DNA of 64,000 nt, taken from NCBI GenBank assembly GCA_946122785.1, contig CAMGYJ010000006.1:31881168-31945167 (forward strand). The letters are read 5' to 3'. Positions 9,991 to 19,982 of this stretch are shown here, one piece after another. The translations under genes and the position numbers were made by a program. Below the pieces are notes generated by a model. The model was not told the DNA's origin and ran no database searches. It worked only from the letters and a program-made list of their open reading frames with translations. The stretch's first letter is position 1; each line of letters starts with the position of its first letter. Source of the stretch: Linum tenue. Taxonomy: Eukaryota; Streptophyta; Magnoliopsida; Malpighiales; Linaceae.

Positions 9991-11728
9991 ATTGTCCCCA
10001 AGCAAACCATGTCAGACACAAGGTAAGCTCAAAATGTTTTAATCAAGTAGGCTTTACAGACATATCATATCGGCACAAAACACATGAATCATATTGGCTT
10101 TTGATCATTAACACATGGACAACCTCAACGACAACCTAGAAAACCACCACAGATGACACCCTTCTGTTTACCAACCAACATAGACTTGACTCAACCACTT
10201 ATTCAAGACAGTCACTTCATGCACAAAACTCAAGATATCTAAATTAAGACAGAGCAATCTATGTCCTCACCGGGGTAAAGAGTATAGACAATATGAGAAA
10301 ATGAATCGCTCACTCTCGACCAATGGGGTCAGGACAATTTGATGCGAAAAATGCGCATGCTTATTCTCTCAATCCCTAACGTCTCTTCACCATGAAGGCA
10401 TCCTCTAAATGTTAGAGTTCACACAAGGGATGTCACGACTAACTAATCCGGAGGTCTTAGACACAGGTTCAAGTGACTGGCTAGGGTCTTGCACATGGGG
10501 AAAAAGCCTTTTAGGTGGTGTAAGTATTCATAGCACAAGGTTCCACAGTCCCAAACCCAACACATTCACAACCAATCAAACCAGTAACTTTCTTTCTGCC
10601 ATTCTGCATTACTCAAATTCTCTATCGCACAAGAGCGAAGGAGGTCACATAAATGTTAGAATTTTCCAATCCAGAGTGCTAAGAAACACTACTTAATGAG
10701 CATGATTCAGAATTTTGGGTAGAGGCTCTCTTTTGCTTTCATTCATTTTTTTTTCATTTCTTGAGAGAGCCACCACCTCTGCACATTTTTCAAACACATG
10801 CCCAATTTTTAAGCATTACCTCCAACCCTCACATTAAATTTAGCAGAAACAGCAGAAAACATGCAAAAACCACTCTGTGGAACCTTCTAAAAGATGCGAA
10901 AGGGCAATTTTCTATTGTACCGAAAGAAAGAAAAGTACACGGCTCAAAGGGGCTGACTAGGGGGGTATGACACACTAGGACAGTCAATTTGGCCGTGGGC
11001 TAATCCTATGCCTCCATCATCTTAGCTAGTGACAACGTGAATGCTACACATCATGGAAGATGGATCTATCGCACAAGAAAGAAACAAGCAGGCTCAAATC
11101 TCACATGGCTACCTATATGCTCTATCTCTCATTCTGATTCCCTGAACTAGATGCATAAACGACTGTCAAGAGCAAGTGATCAATCCAAGACACGGTAAGC
11201 AAACAGTTGAAAAATCTGAACCCCTACACAATTCTACTGCACGTCTCAGTCATCATCATAGGTTGTCCTAGTTACAATCAAGTTGTCATGCATTAATTCG
11301 AAAGCCATTCGATTCACCAATTAAATCCACAGTGCCAATACGATCAAGCAAACACCAGTACTTGGAGCCTTCAAATCTCGTGATTTGGATAGCGGACTAG
11401 GCTCCAAGCACACATATATATGTTCCAATGAATACAAAGAACCCCCCCACACTTAAATGCGACAGTGTCCTCAATGGAGCCGAGGGAAGGGGAACGATGT
11501 TACCCTAAAATGATGATCAGGAACGGGGACGGGAAGGCAGACCAGTCAATAGCAGGGGACTGGAAGGGGCACCAGTCCAAGGCACAGAGCTAAAGTCATC
11601 AAAAGAAACACACTGGGTGAAAGAACCGGAGTTCCATGTCTACAATCCAAAAGAACAAAACAGAAAGAAAAAAAAACATGGAGTCTCAATCTAGAAAAGA
11701 AATGAAGTACAGAACCAGCCAATCGCCA
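9991..11728 (-). other. conserved 3' noncoding tract of the Athila-like element
   Basis: About 1.7 kb between the env-like stop and the polypurine tract with no credible ORF. Blocks recur at 29249-30600, 33181-34283 and 36470-37205. Examples are GGCTCAAAGGGGCTGACTAG, the CTCGACCA(A/G)TGGGGTCAGGACA block and the CACATGGCTACCTATATGCT block. It also contains an internal AAGTGTGGGGGGG run (complement at 11443-11455) and the hairpin at 11361-11408. Conservation across copies that otherwise differ suggests a structural or cis-acting role, or simply common descent. Confidence 0.6.
11361..11408 (-). other. conserved two-stem hairpin (copy 1)
   Basis: CTTGGAGCCT pairs with AGGCTCCAAG (10 bp, perfect), and within the loop CAAATC (11372-11377) pairs with GATTTG (11382-11387). 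It belongs to the hairpin family also seen at 13016, 13116, 34014, 38057, 38150 and 58728. Confidence 0.75.
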
Positions 11729-12947
11729 CTAGAGCACATCGCAACCATCACCGGTGGGTGGGGGGTACTCGTCCTCATACCCCGGTGACTGCACGAAGGG
11801 GTAGTGGACCGAGTTCGGGTCCAAGCCCAGGTAAGACATGATGTAGTGCTGGCCGGACATAAGACGATGGCCGCGGTCCCGCTCACGATTGAGGCGGGTG
11901 TGAATGCTCTCCTGGCCGGCCAGAATGCGCTCGTTCTGCAGAGCAATGGCCACCAACTAGTCAGCAATGGAGAGCGCAGGGGTGTAAGATCCGGAGCAAC
12001 GGAGGAGGGGCTCGCGGGGGCCTGGGTACGGCGAACAGGACGACGGTGGCCCCGGCACCCCCCAGCAGCGCTCGACTTGGGCTGGTCGTCCCCGACAGGG
12101 TCAGGCACAGGCGGCCGAGGGTGACCCGTAATCCATGCCAAACGCCCCTCACGTGCAAGCATGTTCTGATGTCGGAGGGTGGCCTCACTGAATGGGGTCG
12201 CTGCACGGACCATGGTCATCCCAGTAGTGTCGATCCCGTAGTAGCGGGCGAGGGCGGTGATCACCGGGCCACAGACAAGGTGGCGATCCTGGCTGGCGCA
12301 GGCCTTGTGAATGTACGGGCGATCATAGAGCCCTGCTCGATAGTGTCCTCCGACCGACCCATCGCGTGCATGAAGTACAAGGTCTGGAGGGTGACCGAGT
12401 TGGCCGAGCCCTGGCTGGGAGTGTAGGACTGGGTGAGCAGGTGGTCGAGGATCCGCCACTCCGGACGGAGGAGAGTGGCCCGCGTCTGGCTGGCGATGTA
12501 CTGCTCATCCGCATAATCCGGTAGGTAGATGTGCTGGAAGTAGGCCTGGTCACCAAATGTGGTGGGATCGGTCATCTCCACGATCAAGGGGCGGTCGCTG
12601 GGGTGAGGGGATTTGAGCCTAAGTGCAGTGGCCAACTCCCAGTAACTGATGGAGTGCTCTACCCCGCCGAGTGTGAAATGTACTACGTCAGCATGGTCGG
12701 CCAACCTCCTCTGGGAGTGGGAAAAGGAGGCATAGAACTCCCAGACGAGCTCCTGGTAGGTCGACTCGACGAGGCAGAGAAGGAGCCGCCAACCATAGGC
12801 GCGAACAGCAGCCTCCATCTACGGTCGGGCGTGAAGCACTTCGAACACCCCAAAGTCGAGATGAAGGTGCTCGGAGATATGGCGGGTGCGAATGGTCCGT
12901 AGCAGGTGGCGCTGAGTGATGCTCAATTGGTCGAGGTAGGCCTCCAT
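11729..12947 (-). pseudogene. Athila env-like ORF (ORF-1 family), broken
   Basis: The likely start is the ATG at 12945-12947 (MEAYLDQLSITQRHLLRTIR), 4 nt after a 3' splice site. The domain has YGWRLLLC, YQELVWEFYASF, FTLGGVEHSISYWELATAL, DEQYIASQTRATLLRPEW, TLYFMHAMGRSEDT and VCGPVITALARYYGID, then a charged C-terminal region ending at the stop near 11729. This fits the plant retrotransposon ORF located after pol in Athila elements (Pfam ATHILA ORF-1), whose function is unproven; I see no signal peptide or clear membrane segment. A stop (TAG, 12819-12821) replaces the CAG present in the copy at 37189-37989, and frame changes occur near 12300 and 12000. Confidence 0.7.
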
Positions 12948-12960
12948 GATCCTGCAAAGC
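12945..12960 (-). promoter_or_regulatory. 3' splice site just upstream of env-like ATG (outer element)
   Basis: The minus strand reads TCCTTTTGCTTTGCAG/GATCATG: pyrimidine-rich, then CAG, with the AG complement at 12952-12953 and the ATG four bases on. The same arrangement precedes the other two env-like ORFs (14465, 37994). A leader-to-env splice would use it. Confidence 0.6.
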
Positions 12961-13015
12961 AAAAGGATGCACAATTGCCACACAAGCGAACATGGTCAAT
13001 GTTAGGCGAAAAACA

Positions 13016-13067
13016 CACCGGGAGCCCTCACATCAAAAGATATGGACATGACCCTAGGCTCCCGGTG
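13016..13067 (-). other. conserved two-stem hairpin (copy 2)
   Basis: CACCGGGAGCC (13016-13026) pairs with GGCTCCCGGTG (13057-13067), 11 bp, perfect. The inner stem CACATC/GATATG has one mismatch. It lies in the noncoding stretch upstream (in the sense direction) of the env-like ORF, exactly 100 bp from the next copy. Confidence 0.75.
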
Positions 13068-13115
13068 GGACAAGCATTTTAAGCACAACCATAACCATCC
13101 CATGGCAAACAAACA

Positions 13116-13167
13116 CACCGGGAGCCCTCAAATCGATCGATTTGGACAGTGGACTAGGCTCCTGGTG
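13116..13167 (-). other. conserved two-stem hairpin (copy 3)
   Basis: CACCGGGAGCC pairs with GGCTCCTGGTG through one wobble (G-T on this strand). The inner part CAAATCGATCGATTTG is a perfect palindrome. It is a tandem partner of the copy at 13016-13067. Confidence 0.75.
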
Positions 13168-13313
13168 GAACAACCACATAATCCGATCCCGAAAAGCCAC
13201 CAATTGGCCATTCACCACACGAAGTCCAAACAAGCATTCATGACCACAATTTCAGAATGCAAATGGAAGGCCGATGAAATGAAGTCCCGGGACAAAAATA
13301 TAACAAGCACAGA

Positions 13314-14460
13314 GATCGGGCCTTCTCCCGCTCGATGTGAGCCAGTGTCACCCCCTGCTGGGTCTCCATACGGTCCAGGCGCTCATCAAAGGCAGCCATC
13401 TGAGTTTGATACTCGGCCTGGTGAGCCGAATACTGCTGCTGGAACTAAAGGTGATGGTCGAGGAGCTGCTGATTCTGGAGACGCTGCTGGAACTGGTGAG
13501 TGAAGTAGTCCTGGCCGGGGAAAGTGGAGCTGCTACCCCCGTACTCGAAGGTGGTGAGGCGGGGGGCAGTAGCATCATCCACATCCTCGGGGTGGTCATC
13601 CTCAGTAGCCTCATCCTCAGGAGCATCGGGCTGGTCCTCCGCTGGGATCTGAGGTTCGAAAAACCCCGCGATCCACTTGATGTCGCGCTCGACTCGAAGC
13701 AGGTGCATGTGCTGGATTGTTTCTTCGCCAAAGACACTGGTTCCCCCTGCTCTGTGCAACCCTGCAGTGATATCTGGAAGAGGGTGGCCAGGCGGGTGAT
13801 GAGGGGAGTGCAGTGTAGGCTCTTCAATTCTGAAGCACTCTTGTCAGAGATTCTGGCCACCACCGAACCTAGGTGGAGAAGATGGTCCGCCTGGCGGATG
13901 GAATGGATGAAGTACATGGCTCTCTTGGTGATGATGTTGGCACTTTCCCCAGCTGGAGTGTAGGACTTCGCTAGCAAGTGGTGGAGAATGCGGTTATCGA
14001 GCTGCATGGTGCTGGCCTTCGTCCTCCCTGCCACGAAGGGACGCTGGCCTGGCTAAGCTAGGCGGGTGTACAGCGTCTTGAAGTTCACTCCCACCGGATC
14101 GTTGAGCTCGGTGACGTAGTCCCTATCATCATCCAGGCCGAGGTCGAGAGCGGTCGCCAAGTCGTGGTAGCTCATGGAGCGGGGTGCACCGCCGAGCCTG
14201 AATTTGACGGCTTCAACGTCTGCCCAATCCTCTGTCTCTTCGTGCTTGAAAGTCGTATAGAAATCAAGCACGAGCTCGTGGTAAACCTTCTCGCGAATGG
14301 ATAGCAGACGACGCCAAGGGCGGTTGCTGACAATGGCGGAGAAGTGGTCGTAGCAATGATGCTGCCCAAACGACCATGCCAGGACGCGCTTAAAACGATC
14401 CTGGTGGGGGCTCCTCTTCGAATCCCGGATGAACGGGTGCTTGAGGTCGGGTTTTGTCAT
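13314..14460 (-). pseudogene. Athila env-like ORF of the nested element, truncated
   Basis: Begins at the ATG 14458-14460 (MTKPDLKHPFIRDSKRSPHQ), 4 nt after a TTTTGCAG splice acceptor. It contains RPWRRLLSIREKVYHELVLD, FRLGGAPRSMSYHDLATALD, HLLAKSYTPAGESANIITKR, MYFIHSIRQADHLLHLGSVV and a C-terminal acidic part followed by a glutamine-rich, coiled-coil-like segment (HQFQQRLQNQQLLDHHL). It is homologous to, but well diverged from, the env-like ORFs at 11729-12947 and 37189-37989. Stops at 14053 and about 13445 and a frame change near 13760 break it, and the 3' end is cut by the junction at about 13313. Function in the family is unknown. Confidence 0.65.
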
Positions 14461-14480
14461 GGTCCTGCAAAAGAAGAACC
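14458..14480 (-). promoter_or_regulatory. 3' splice site upstream of env-like ATG (nested element)
   Basis: The minus strand reads GGGTTCTTCTTTTGCAG/GACCATG; AG complement at 14465-14466. It has the same geometry as at 12952 and 37994 although the following coding sequence is strongly diverged. Confidence 0.6.
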
Positions 14481-15622
14481 CAAAGTGGAGCCAAAAGAGC
14501 CATAGAAAAGGTTAATCACACCCCCACACTTGAGAACAGAAAACAGCCGAACCATGGTTTCATCCATAGTTTGGGGGTCAATAACTCAATCAAACAAGCA
14601 TAATCTGGGTGGGGGTGCACATCCACAATGTAGTAGGCAACTTAAGGTTCACATCCATAGCAAATACACCATTAAAGCACATCATTAAGGGCCCCAACCG
14701 GTTCCCACAACATGGTATGAAAAACTGGCATTTCATCGAACACCTTATGTGCACTATTAAGTTAAGCAATGAATTGACAAATTTCTTGAACACAAGGGCT
14801 CAAACAAGCATGGGGGACATTGCCCAACACATTTCACACATAAACCAAGCCTTCCCCTCAATCAATTGCACACAATTCACACAATGCAAAGTTGTTCTCT
14901 AAACATACACCCTAACACCCAATTCTCCACATTTCACAAGGTAAAGGGCAAAATCAAACCCGGAGACACAAGTAGAGGTGTAGGGGATGATGAGGGGAAG
15001 GCAATGGAAGACACAAAAATCCCAAAATCTGCCCAGAAATGCTCGTCGGAGCCTCTCCGGAAATCGCCTCGCGCGACTCAAAATCGGGCCAAATCGCCTC
15101 AAAATCGAGGGATAGGCCGAAAATGGGGAGGGAAGGTTGGGTGTGGTGTTGGTTTGGTGAAAAATCGACCAAAAATGGCCGGAAAATCCCCAAAAAGGTG
15201 AAAAGTCGCGGTTTACCTGCGAGGGGGAGAGGATTCCGGCGTGGGGAGGTGGGTTTTCTGACCACGCGGCCGTGTCGGCCAAATATATAGGCGCTGGCTC
15301 GGCCCACACGGGCACTCTCACACGGCGGTGTGAGGTGCAATAGTACCCGTGTGGGCGACACGGCTTGGCCGAGGAAATCCACACGGCCGCGTGAAATGCA
15401 AAACTGGCCGTGTGGAAATTGCCGAGCCTTCACACGGCCAAGGGCCCAAAACCACACGGCCGTGTGAGGGACCCCTCCTGCCCGTGTGAAAAGTCCAGGG
15501 CTTCCACACGGCCAAAACCCAATTCCATACGGCCGTGTGAGGCTTCCACACGACATTCGACTCTTGGACAACACCTCAAGACTCAAAAACACAAAAAATC
15601 AAAAGGAAAAAGGTAAGAAAAT
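14481..15622 (-). other. noncoding stretch between pol end and env-like ORF
   Basis: No gene is seen. A CAAGTGTGGGGGTGTG purine run (complement about 14518-14534), similar to the polypurine tract, lies about 60 bases upstream of the env-like ATG. The part 14580-14990 shows nothing recognisable. The part 14990-15240 is a GC-rich stretch that loosely parallels 38400-38760 of the related element. The palindrome array is listed separately. Confidence 0.5.
15262..15560. repeat. CACACGGCCGTGTGG palindrome array, internal copy
   Basis: About 300 bp with repeated ACACGGCCGTGTG palindromes and half sites (CCCGTGTG, CACACGGCC) every 25-45 bp. The flanking bases (CC/GG) match those of the array in this element's own LTR (19570-19790) and differ from the AA/TT flanks in the neighbouring subfamily. 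Confidence 0.8.
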
Positions 15623-15681
15623 GCAAACCTATGTGGGTTTGCCTCCCCACAAGAGCTTCTTTACCGTCTTTTAGCTGGACG
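15623..15681 (-). other. conserved hairpin after pol stop
   Basis: The plus strand reads TGTGGGTTTGCCTCCCCACA, a short stem with a GCCT-containing loop, then the conserved tail AGCTTCTTTACCGTC and TTTTAGCTGGACG. The same block occurs at 34284, 39151 and, decayed, at 59014 and 60514, always just after the end of the coding region. Similar GGGAGGCAACCC motifs follow pol in other plant gypsy elements, to my knowledge. Confidence 0.7.
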
Positions 15682-15697
15682 CCAGTAGAGTGGATGC

Positions 15698-18468
15698 TCA
15701 GTGAGATGAAGGAGCAGGTGCCTCCAAGAGCGAATCCACATCGCTCTTGAGGTACAACTTCAGGTGGTGGCCATGCACGCGACGAATGTGGCCACCAACA
15801 CTTGTCAACTCGACCTGGCCATCTGGCAGGATGCAAGCGAGTGAATACTCGAATGGCCAACGCGGTCGAGGCTCAGGAGGCGGGACCAGCTCATAGTGGT
15901 CTCCGGTTTTCTTGCGAGCAGGCTTAGCTACCTGCAGCTTCGGCCGCCACTCCTCCTTGATCTTATCTTTTGGTAACGAAGTGGATGGGTGTGGCGGCGA
16001 AGATATGTGAGAGGGGTCCTGCAAAATGGGAGGCACAGAAGGATACACGACAGACTCGTGCTCCTGGTGAGAAACAACATGCAAAGGCGATGAAGCATGG
16101 AGAATAGTAACAATAGAAAAGGTTATTCGCTCCTCGCCATCCCTCAAGACTAAGGTCCCATCATGTACATCTATGAGAGCCTTGGCGGTGGCCAGGAAAG
16201 GCCTTCCCAGTATAAGGGGCACTTCTGTGTCCTCATTGATTTCCAAGACAACAAAAATCCACAGGATAAAAGAATTTGCCAACCTTAACCAGAAGGTCTT
16301 CCACTATGCCCCTAGGATGAACTATAGATCGGTCAGCTAATTGAAGACTCATCCTAGTCACACGGGGTTCACCTAGGCCTAGTTTCTTGAACAATTTATA
16401 CGGCATGACATTGATACCAGCACCTAGATCCGCTAAGGACCTCTCTACATGCAATTTACCTATAGAGCACGGGATAGTAAAACTACCTGGGTCCTTCCGC
16501 TTCTGCGGAAGCTTGTTCTGCAGAATAGCCAAGCACTCCACGCTGAGCTCCATAGTGGCCAGCTCGCTCAGCTTCTGCTTCTTTGAGAGAAGGTTTTTCA
16601 GGAACTTCGCATACTTCGGCATTTGAGATAGTGCCTCCAGGAAAGGCACTTGGACATTCAGCTTCCTAAACATGGACATGAAGTTCCCGAACTCTGCCTC
16701 GAGCCTGTCTTTGTGCAACCGAGTAGGGAAGGGGAGTTGTGGGATATACTCCTTCACTACTGGTTGCGGCTTAGGCGCAGGCACCTCAACCTCCTTCTCT
16801 GCTTCTTCTTCAACCGCTGGAGATGCTGAAACAAGGGCCTCTCTCTCTTGTCCCCGAACAGGTGAATCAGCAGTCATAGTGCCACTTCTGGTTGTGATGG
16901 CATTATAGTGGGCATTCGGGTCCTTCGGATTAGGAATGGTATGACCTGGCAAGGTACCTAGAGCCCTTTGTGCCACTGCTTGAGCCACGCTCCCCAGCTG
17001 GGTTTGGATATCCTGCAAGACAGCCTGTGTGTTCCTCTGGCCAGCTTCAAGAGCCAGGAATTTACCCGAGGCCTTTTCCATGAACTGCTCGATAGTGTTG
17101 AATTTCTGAGCACTAGAACTGGCAATAGAACCCACCAGTCCCGCAATTCAGCCATCATATCGTTCTGCAACGGGGTTGCATCTGGCTGCTGGAAAGGTCG
17201 CGGCTGTGGTTGAGCAGCATGCCCCTGCATGGGCTGGTAGAGAGACTGCTGTTGCTGCTGGAATTGCCCCTGTCTAGGCTAATATGGCGGCCTCCGGAAG
17301 CCTGGCGGTCCCTAGGAGGCTGGTGGTCTAGGATTGGCCCCAGCCCAGGAGAAGTTGGGATGCTGGAGCCACCCCTCATTGTACGTGTTACTGTAGGGGT
17401 CATTGCGCCTAGCGTTATTGATGAAGTTCACCTGCTCCTGGGGTGTAGTCGACTCCCTCATCGCCTGGCAGTCTTCCACCGTGTGATGGGTGCTCTCGCA
17501 CCACTGGCAAAGCATCGCCTGCTGCTGTCCGGTCCCTATAATCATCCTAGAGCGATCGATGGCTGAAACCAGCTTAGCTACCACCTGCACCAAATCAGAG
17601 GATTGGGTGGCTACAGCATGCACACCCCCTTGTGCTCGTCTCGATCTCCTCGCAGTCCCCCAATCATAGCCCTGCTCTGCCATCTCCTCAAAGAGTTGAT
17701 TCAGCTGTGGTGGTGTCTTGGTGAGCATGTTCCCGCCACAGACCGAGTCAATCAGCTGCTTATCTTCCGGGAAGAGGGCATGGTAGAAGGTGCCCACCTT
17801 GAAGGCGTCGGTAAAACCATGGTTGGGACACTTGAGGAAGAGAGTGGTGTATCTCTCCCAAGCATCCCGGATGGTCTCATCTTCATCCTGAGCAAAGTGG
17901 GTAATTTGCTTCTGTAGGTCAGCCGTCTTGGACGGGTGATGGTAGCGAGTGAGGAACTTGTCCGCCAGGTTGGCGAACGTGGTGATCGAGTCTGGAGGTC
18001 CAGTGTCTAGCCACTCCTTGGCCTGCCCCTCCAAAGTAAATGGGAAGTACCTCAGCTGGATGGCATCGGCTGGGACCCCATTTATCTTGATTCTATCGAT
18101 GAGCTCGTGGAATCGCCTCAAATGTGATCGGGGGCACTCCCCCTCTTTGCCACGGAATACTACCGAGCCGCGCAACATCGTGATGACCGAGGTGCTCACC
18201 TCAAAGTTGATGGCTGGTACATGAGGGTGCTGAATGGGCGACCTCATGTCCATGACTCTGGCGGTCCAGCAGTATCCCATGGTCTGTCCTCAGGAATGAC
18301 CGCATCATTGTTCTGTGGGTCACCCATCTCTTCTTCGTCGGCAATTTGCAGCTGTGCTAACGCCTCCTCCGCAGCCAGTCGCGCCTTTAGAGCCCGCTTG
18401 AAGTTCCGGAAGGTCCGTTCAAGCTCCTGGTCTAAAGGTAGTAAATCTCCCGAATGGCTACGGGTCAT
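15698..18468 (-). pseudogene. gag-protease with short pol C terminus, non-autonomous
   Basis: The start ATG is 18466-18468 (MTRSHSGDLLPLDQELERTF). The Gag capsid domain is at 17312-18280, with ITHFAQDEDETIRDAWERYT and CPNHGFTDAFKVGTFYHALF, followed by a CX2CX4HX4C knuckle (CQWCESTHHTVEDC). A frame break at about 17135-17312 leads to the linker and protease region (16233-17135), with ADLGAGINVMPYKLFKKLGL in the position of the catalytic D-S/T-G. From 16282 to 15698 one open frame runs from the protease end (PLILGRPFLATAKALIDV) through a linker into a segment resembling an integrase C terminus (LPDGQVELTSVGGHIRRVHG). Compared with 39212-44789, all of reverse transcriptase, RNase H and the integrase core is missing, yet the frame is kept. 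Confidence 0.75.
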
Positions 18469-18485
18469 GCACTACCTGCACACAA
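18466..18485 (-). promoter_or_regulatory. donor-like site directly upstream of gag ATG (nested element)
   Basis: The minus strand reads GTGTGCAG/GTAGTGC followed by the gag ATG; GT complement at 18474-18475. It fits CAG/GT but has T at position +5, so it is a weak plant donor. It is identical in the sister element at 44795. Joined to the acceptor at 14465 it would remove gag-pol. Confidence 0.4.
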
Positions 18486-18588
18486 TCAGCAAAAGCAACC
18501 CGTGAAGGCACACAGGTGGAAGAGAAAAAATGCAGGAAAGAAAAAGCTAGAGTAACAAACTTTCACGTTTCCCCAATAACCTAGAGGA

Positions 18589-18606
18589 TCCCCGGCAAAG
18601 GCGCCA
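18589..18606 (-). promoter_or_regulatory. primer-binding site, tRNA-Asp type
   Basis: The minus strand TGGCGCCTTTGCCGGGGA matches the complement of a plant tRNA-Asp 3' end (recalled as ...CCCCGGCAACGGCGCCA) with one mismatch. It lies 6 bases inside the LTR edge. Confidence 0.8.
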
Positions 18607-18612
18607 AAAACT

Positions 18613-19309
18613 TGACACGCTAAAACACAACACCAAACTGCGACCAAGTGTAATCGCAGTCCGGGGATGCAGTGACAGGCAAGTTCTAATGTCAACCCGG
18701 GGTCTAGATCTACTGCCTACTCCGTGAAAATGTATTATCTAGCCAACTAAGTCAAGTGATTGTTGATTTAAGTAAAAGCAGTAAGAAAGCAGGAAATGGT
18801 TCGGTTTTCTAAAGCAAAGGAAGAGTCACTCGGGAATGAGTCCCCCTAGCTCCTTAGTTACGTTCCAGTTGTAATTACTTTTGGTTGATTTACTGCTGAT
18901 TATACTGTGGAAGATCCGACAGTAGCTTGGAATATCTTAAGCTGACCAAGCCCTCTCAGTCCAACTACCCGGCAGACGACTAGTCCTCAACGGGATAGAA
19001 AGCTGAGGCTATGAACACAAAACTCCACTACTGGAATTAGATTCCAGTACAAAGCAGTGAATCGACTAACTCTCGTATAATCGATTCACTACTACCAATT
19101 GAAGAACCTCTAACAACCTAATCAGATTCTATCTATCTCAGGTTGCATCTAAAATCAATAAAAGGTGATCAGACTTCAATTGACTCATTCAAAACACTTC
19201 AATTGATTATAATCAAGCAATATCACAATCCAAACGTAATTACAATCAAGATTCCTAACACATGGAACTAGGGTTCTTCATACCCAAGTGAGAGAGAGTT
19301 CTACTCCAT

Positions 19310-19341
<32 letters not shown>

Positions 19342-19982
19342 GAAAACAGATTACAAAGCAGCCATACTCATAACAATCGGAAGAATCTGCTCTAGGATGA
19401 TGATTTTCACTCCTATGATGATCTCCAAGCTCGATTTGATGAAACCCAGCTCCAAAATCACTTCTAGGATGTGTTATTCGCACTTTCTCTCTCTAGGGCT
19501 CTATTTTTGCTCCAAAAAGTCGATTCTCTCTCCTTTGGCTCGAATTTGGATTAACACCAGATTTTCCCGACCACACGGGCAGGCCACACGGCCGTGTGGC
19601 TTACCCAGCTACCTGTGTGAGTGTCAAAACGCGGAGTTTCGATTAAGTGGACTTCAGGCTTCCTACACGGCCAGGGACACACGGCCGTGTGGAATTCTTA
19701 GGGTGCCCGTGTGAAGGCTCGGTAATTGCCACACAGCCACATGGGTTCCTTACACGGCCGTGTGGGTAGTAAGCATGCCCGTGTGGCTTCCTCAACTTCT
19801 CGCCACACGTCCGATCTTCGTCCAATCGACCCCGAACTCGTTCCCAAACCTTCATTCACATACTAGGACCTGAAATATCACAAACAAGAACAACCTAGCG
19901 TGAAATCAGCCTAAAAAACGAGAGTCAACATCTTAAACGGTGTAAGAATAGGGGTAAAAACATGTGGAATAACGTTTTATCA
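18613..19982 (-). repeat. 5' LTR of the nested Athila-like element
   Basis: 1370 bp; the plus strand starts TGACACGCT and ends AACGTTTTATCA. It carries a long GA microsatellite (about 19310-19340) and a CCACACGGCCGTGTGG palindrome array (19570-19790). After 19982 comes gag of the outer element (CTTATG..., the presumed target side). Confidence 0.85.

Larger units (their letters stand above)
13314..19982 (-). mobile_element. nested Athila-like element lacking pol core and 3' end
   Basis: Minus strand, with its 5' LTR at 18613-19982, tRNA-Asp primer site, gag-protease (16100-18468), a short pol C terminus, a CACACGGCCGTGTGG-type array (15262-15560) and an env-like ORF (13314-14460). It sits within the gag of the outer element (gag resumes at 19983). 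Its 3' noncoding tract and 3' LTR are missing: near 13313 the sequence switches to the outer element, shown by comparison with 38290-38345, which continues differently after ACAAAAATATAACACGCAAAGAG. Reverse transcriptase, RNase H and most of integrase are absent. Confidence 0.7.

Noticed and set aside
13016..13167. Regularly spaced repeats (100-bp period) that could suggest a CRISPR-like array
   Set aside because: Only two units, each a self-complementary 52-bp block, in a plant retroelement; the flanking 48 bp are partly similar, not unique spacers.
13337..13963. 208-codon plus-strand frame rich in Leu and Val
   Set aside because: Antisense to the nested env-like ORF; the hydrophobic look comes from the complement of acidic and Gln-rich codons.
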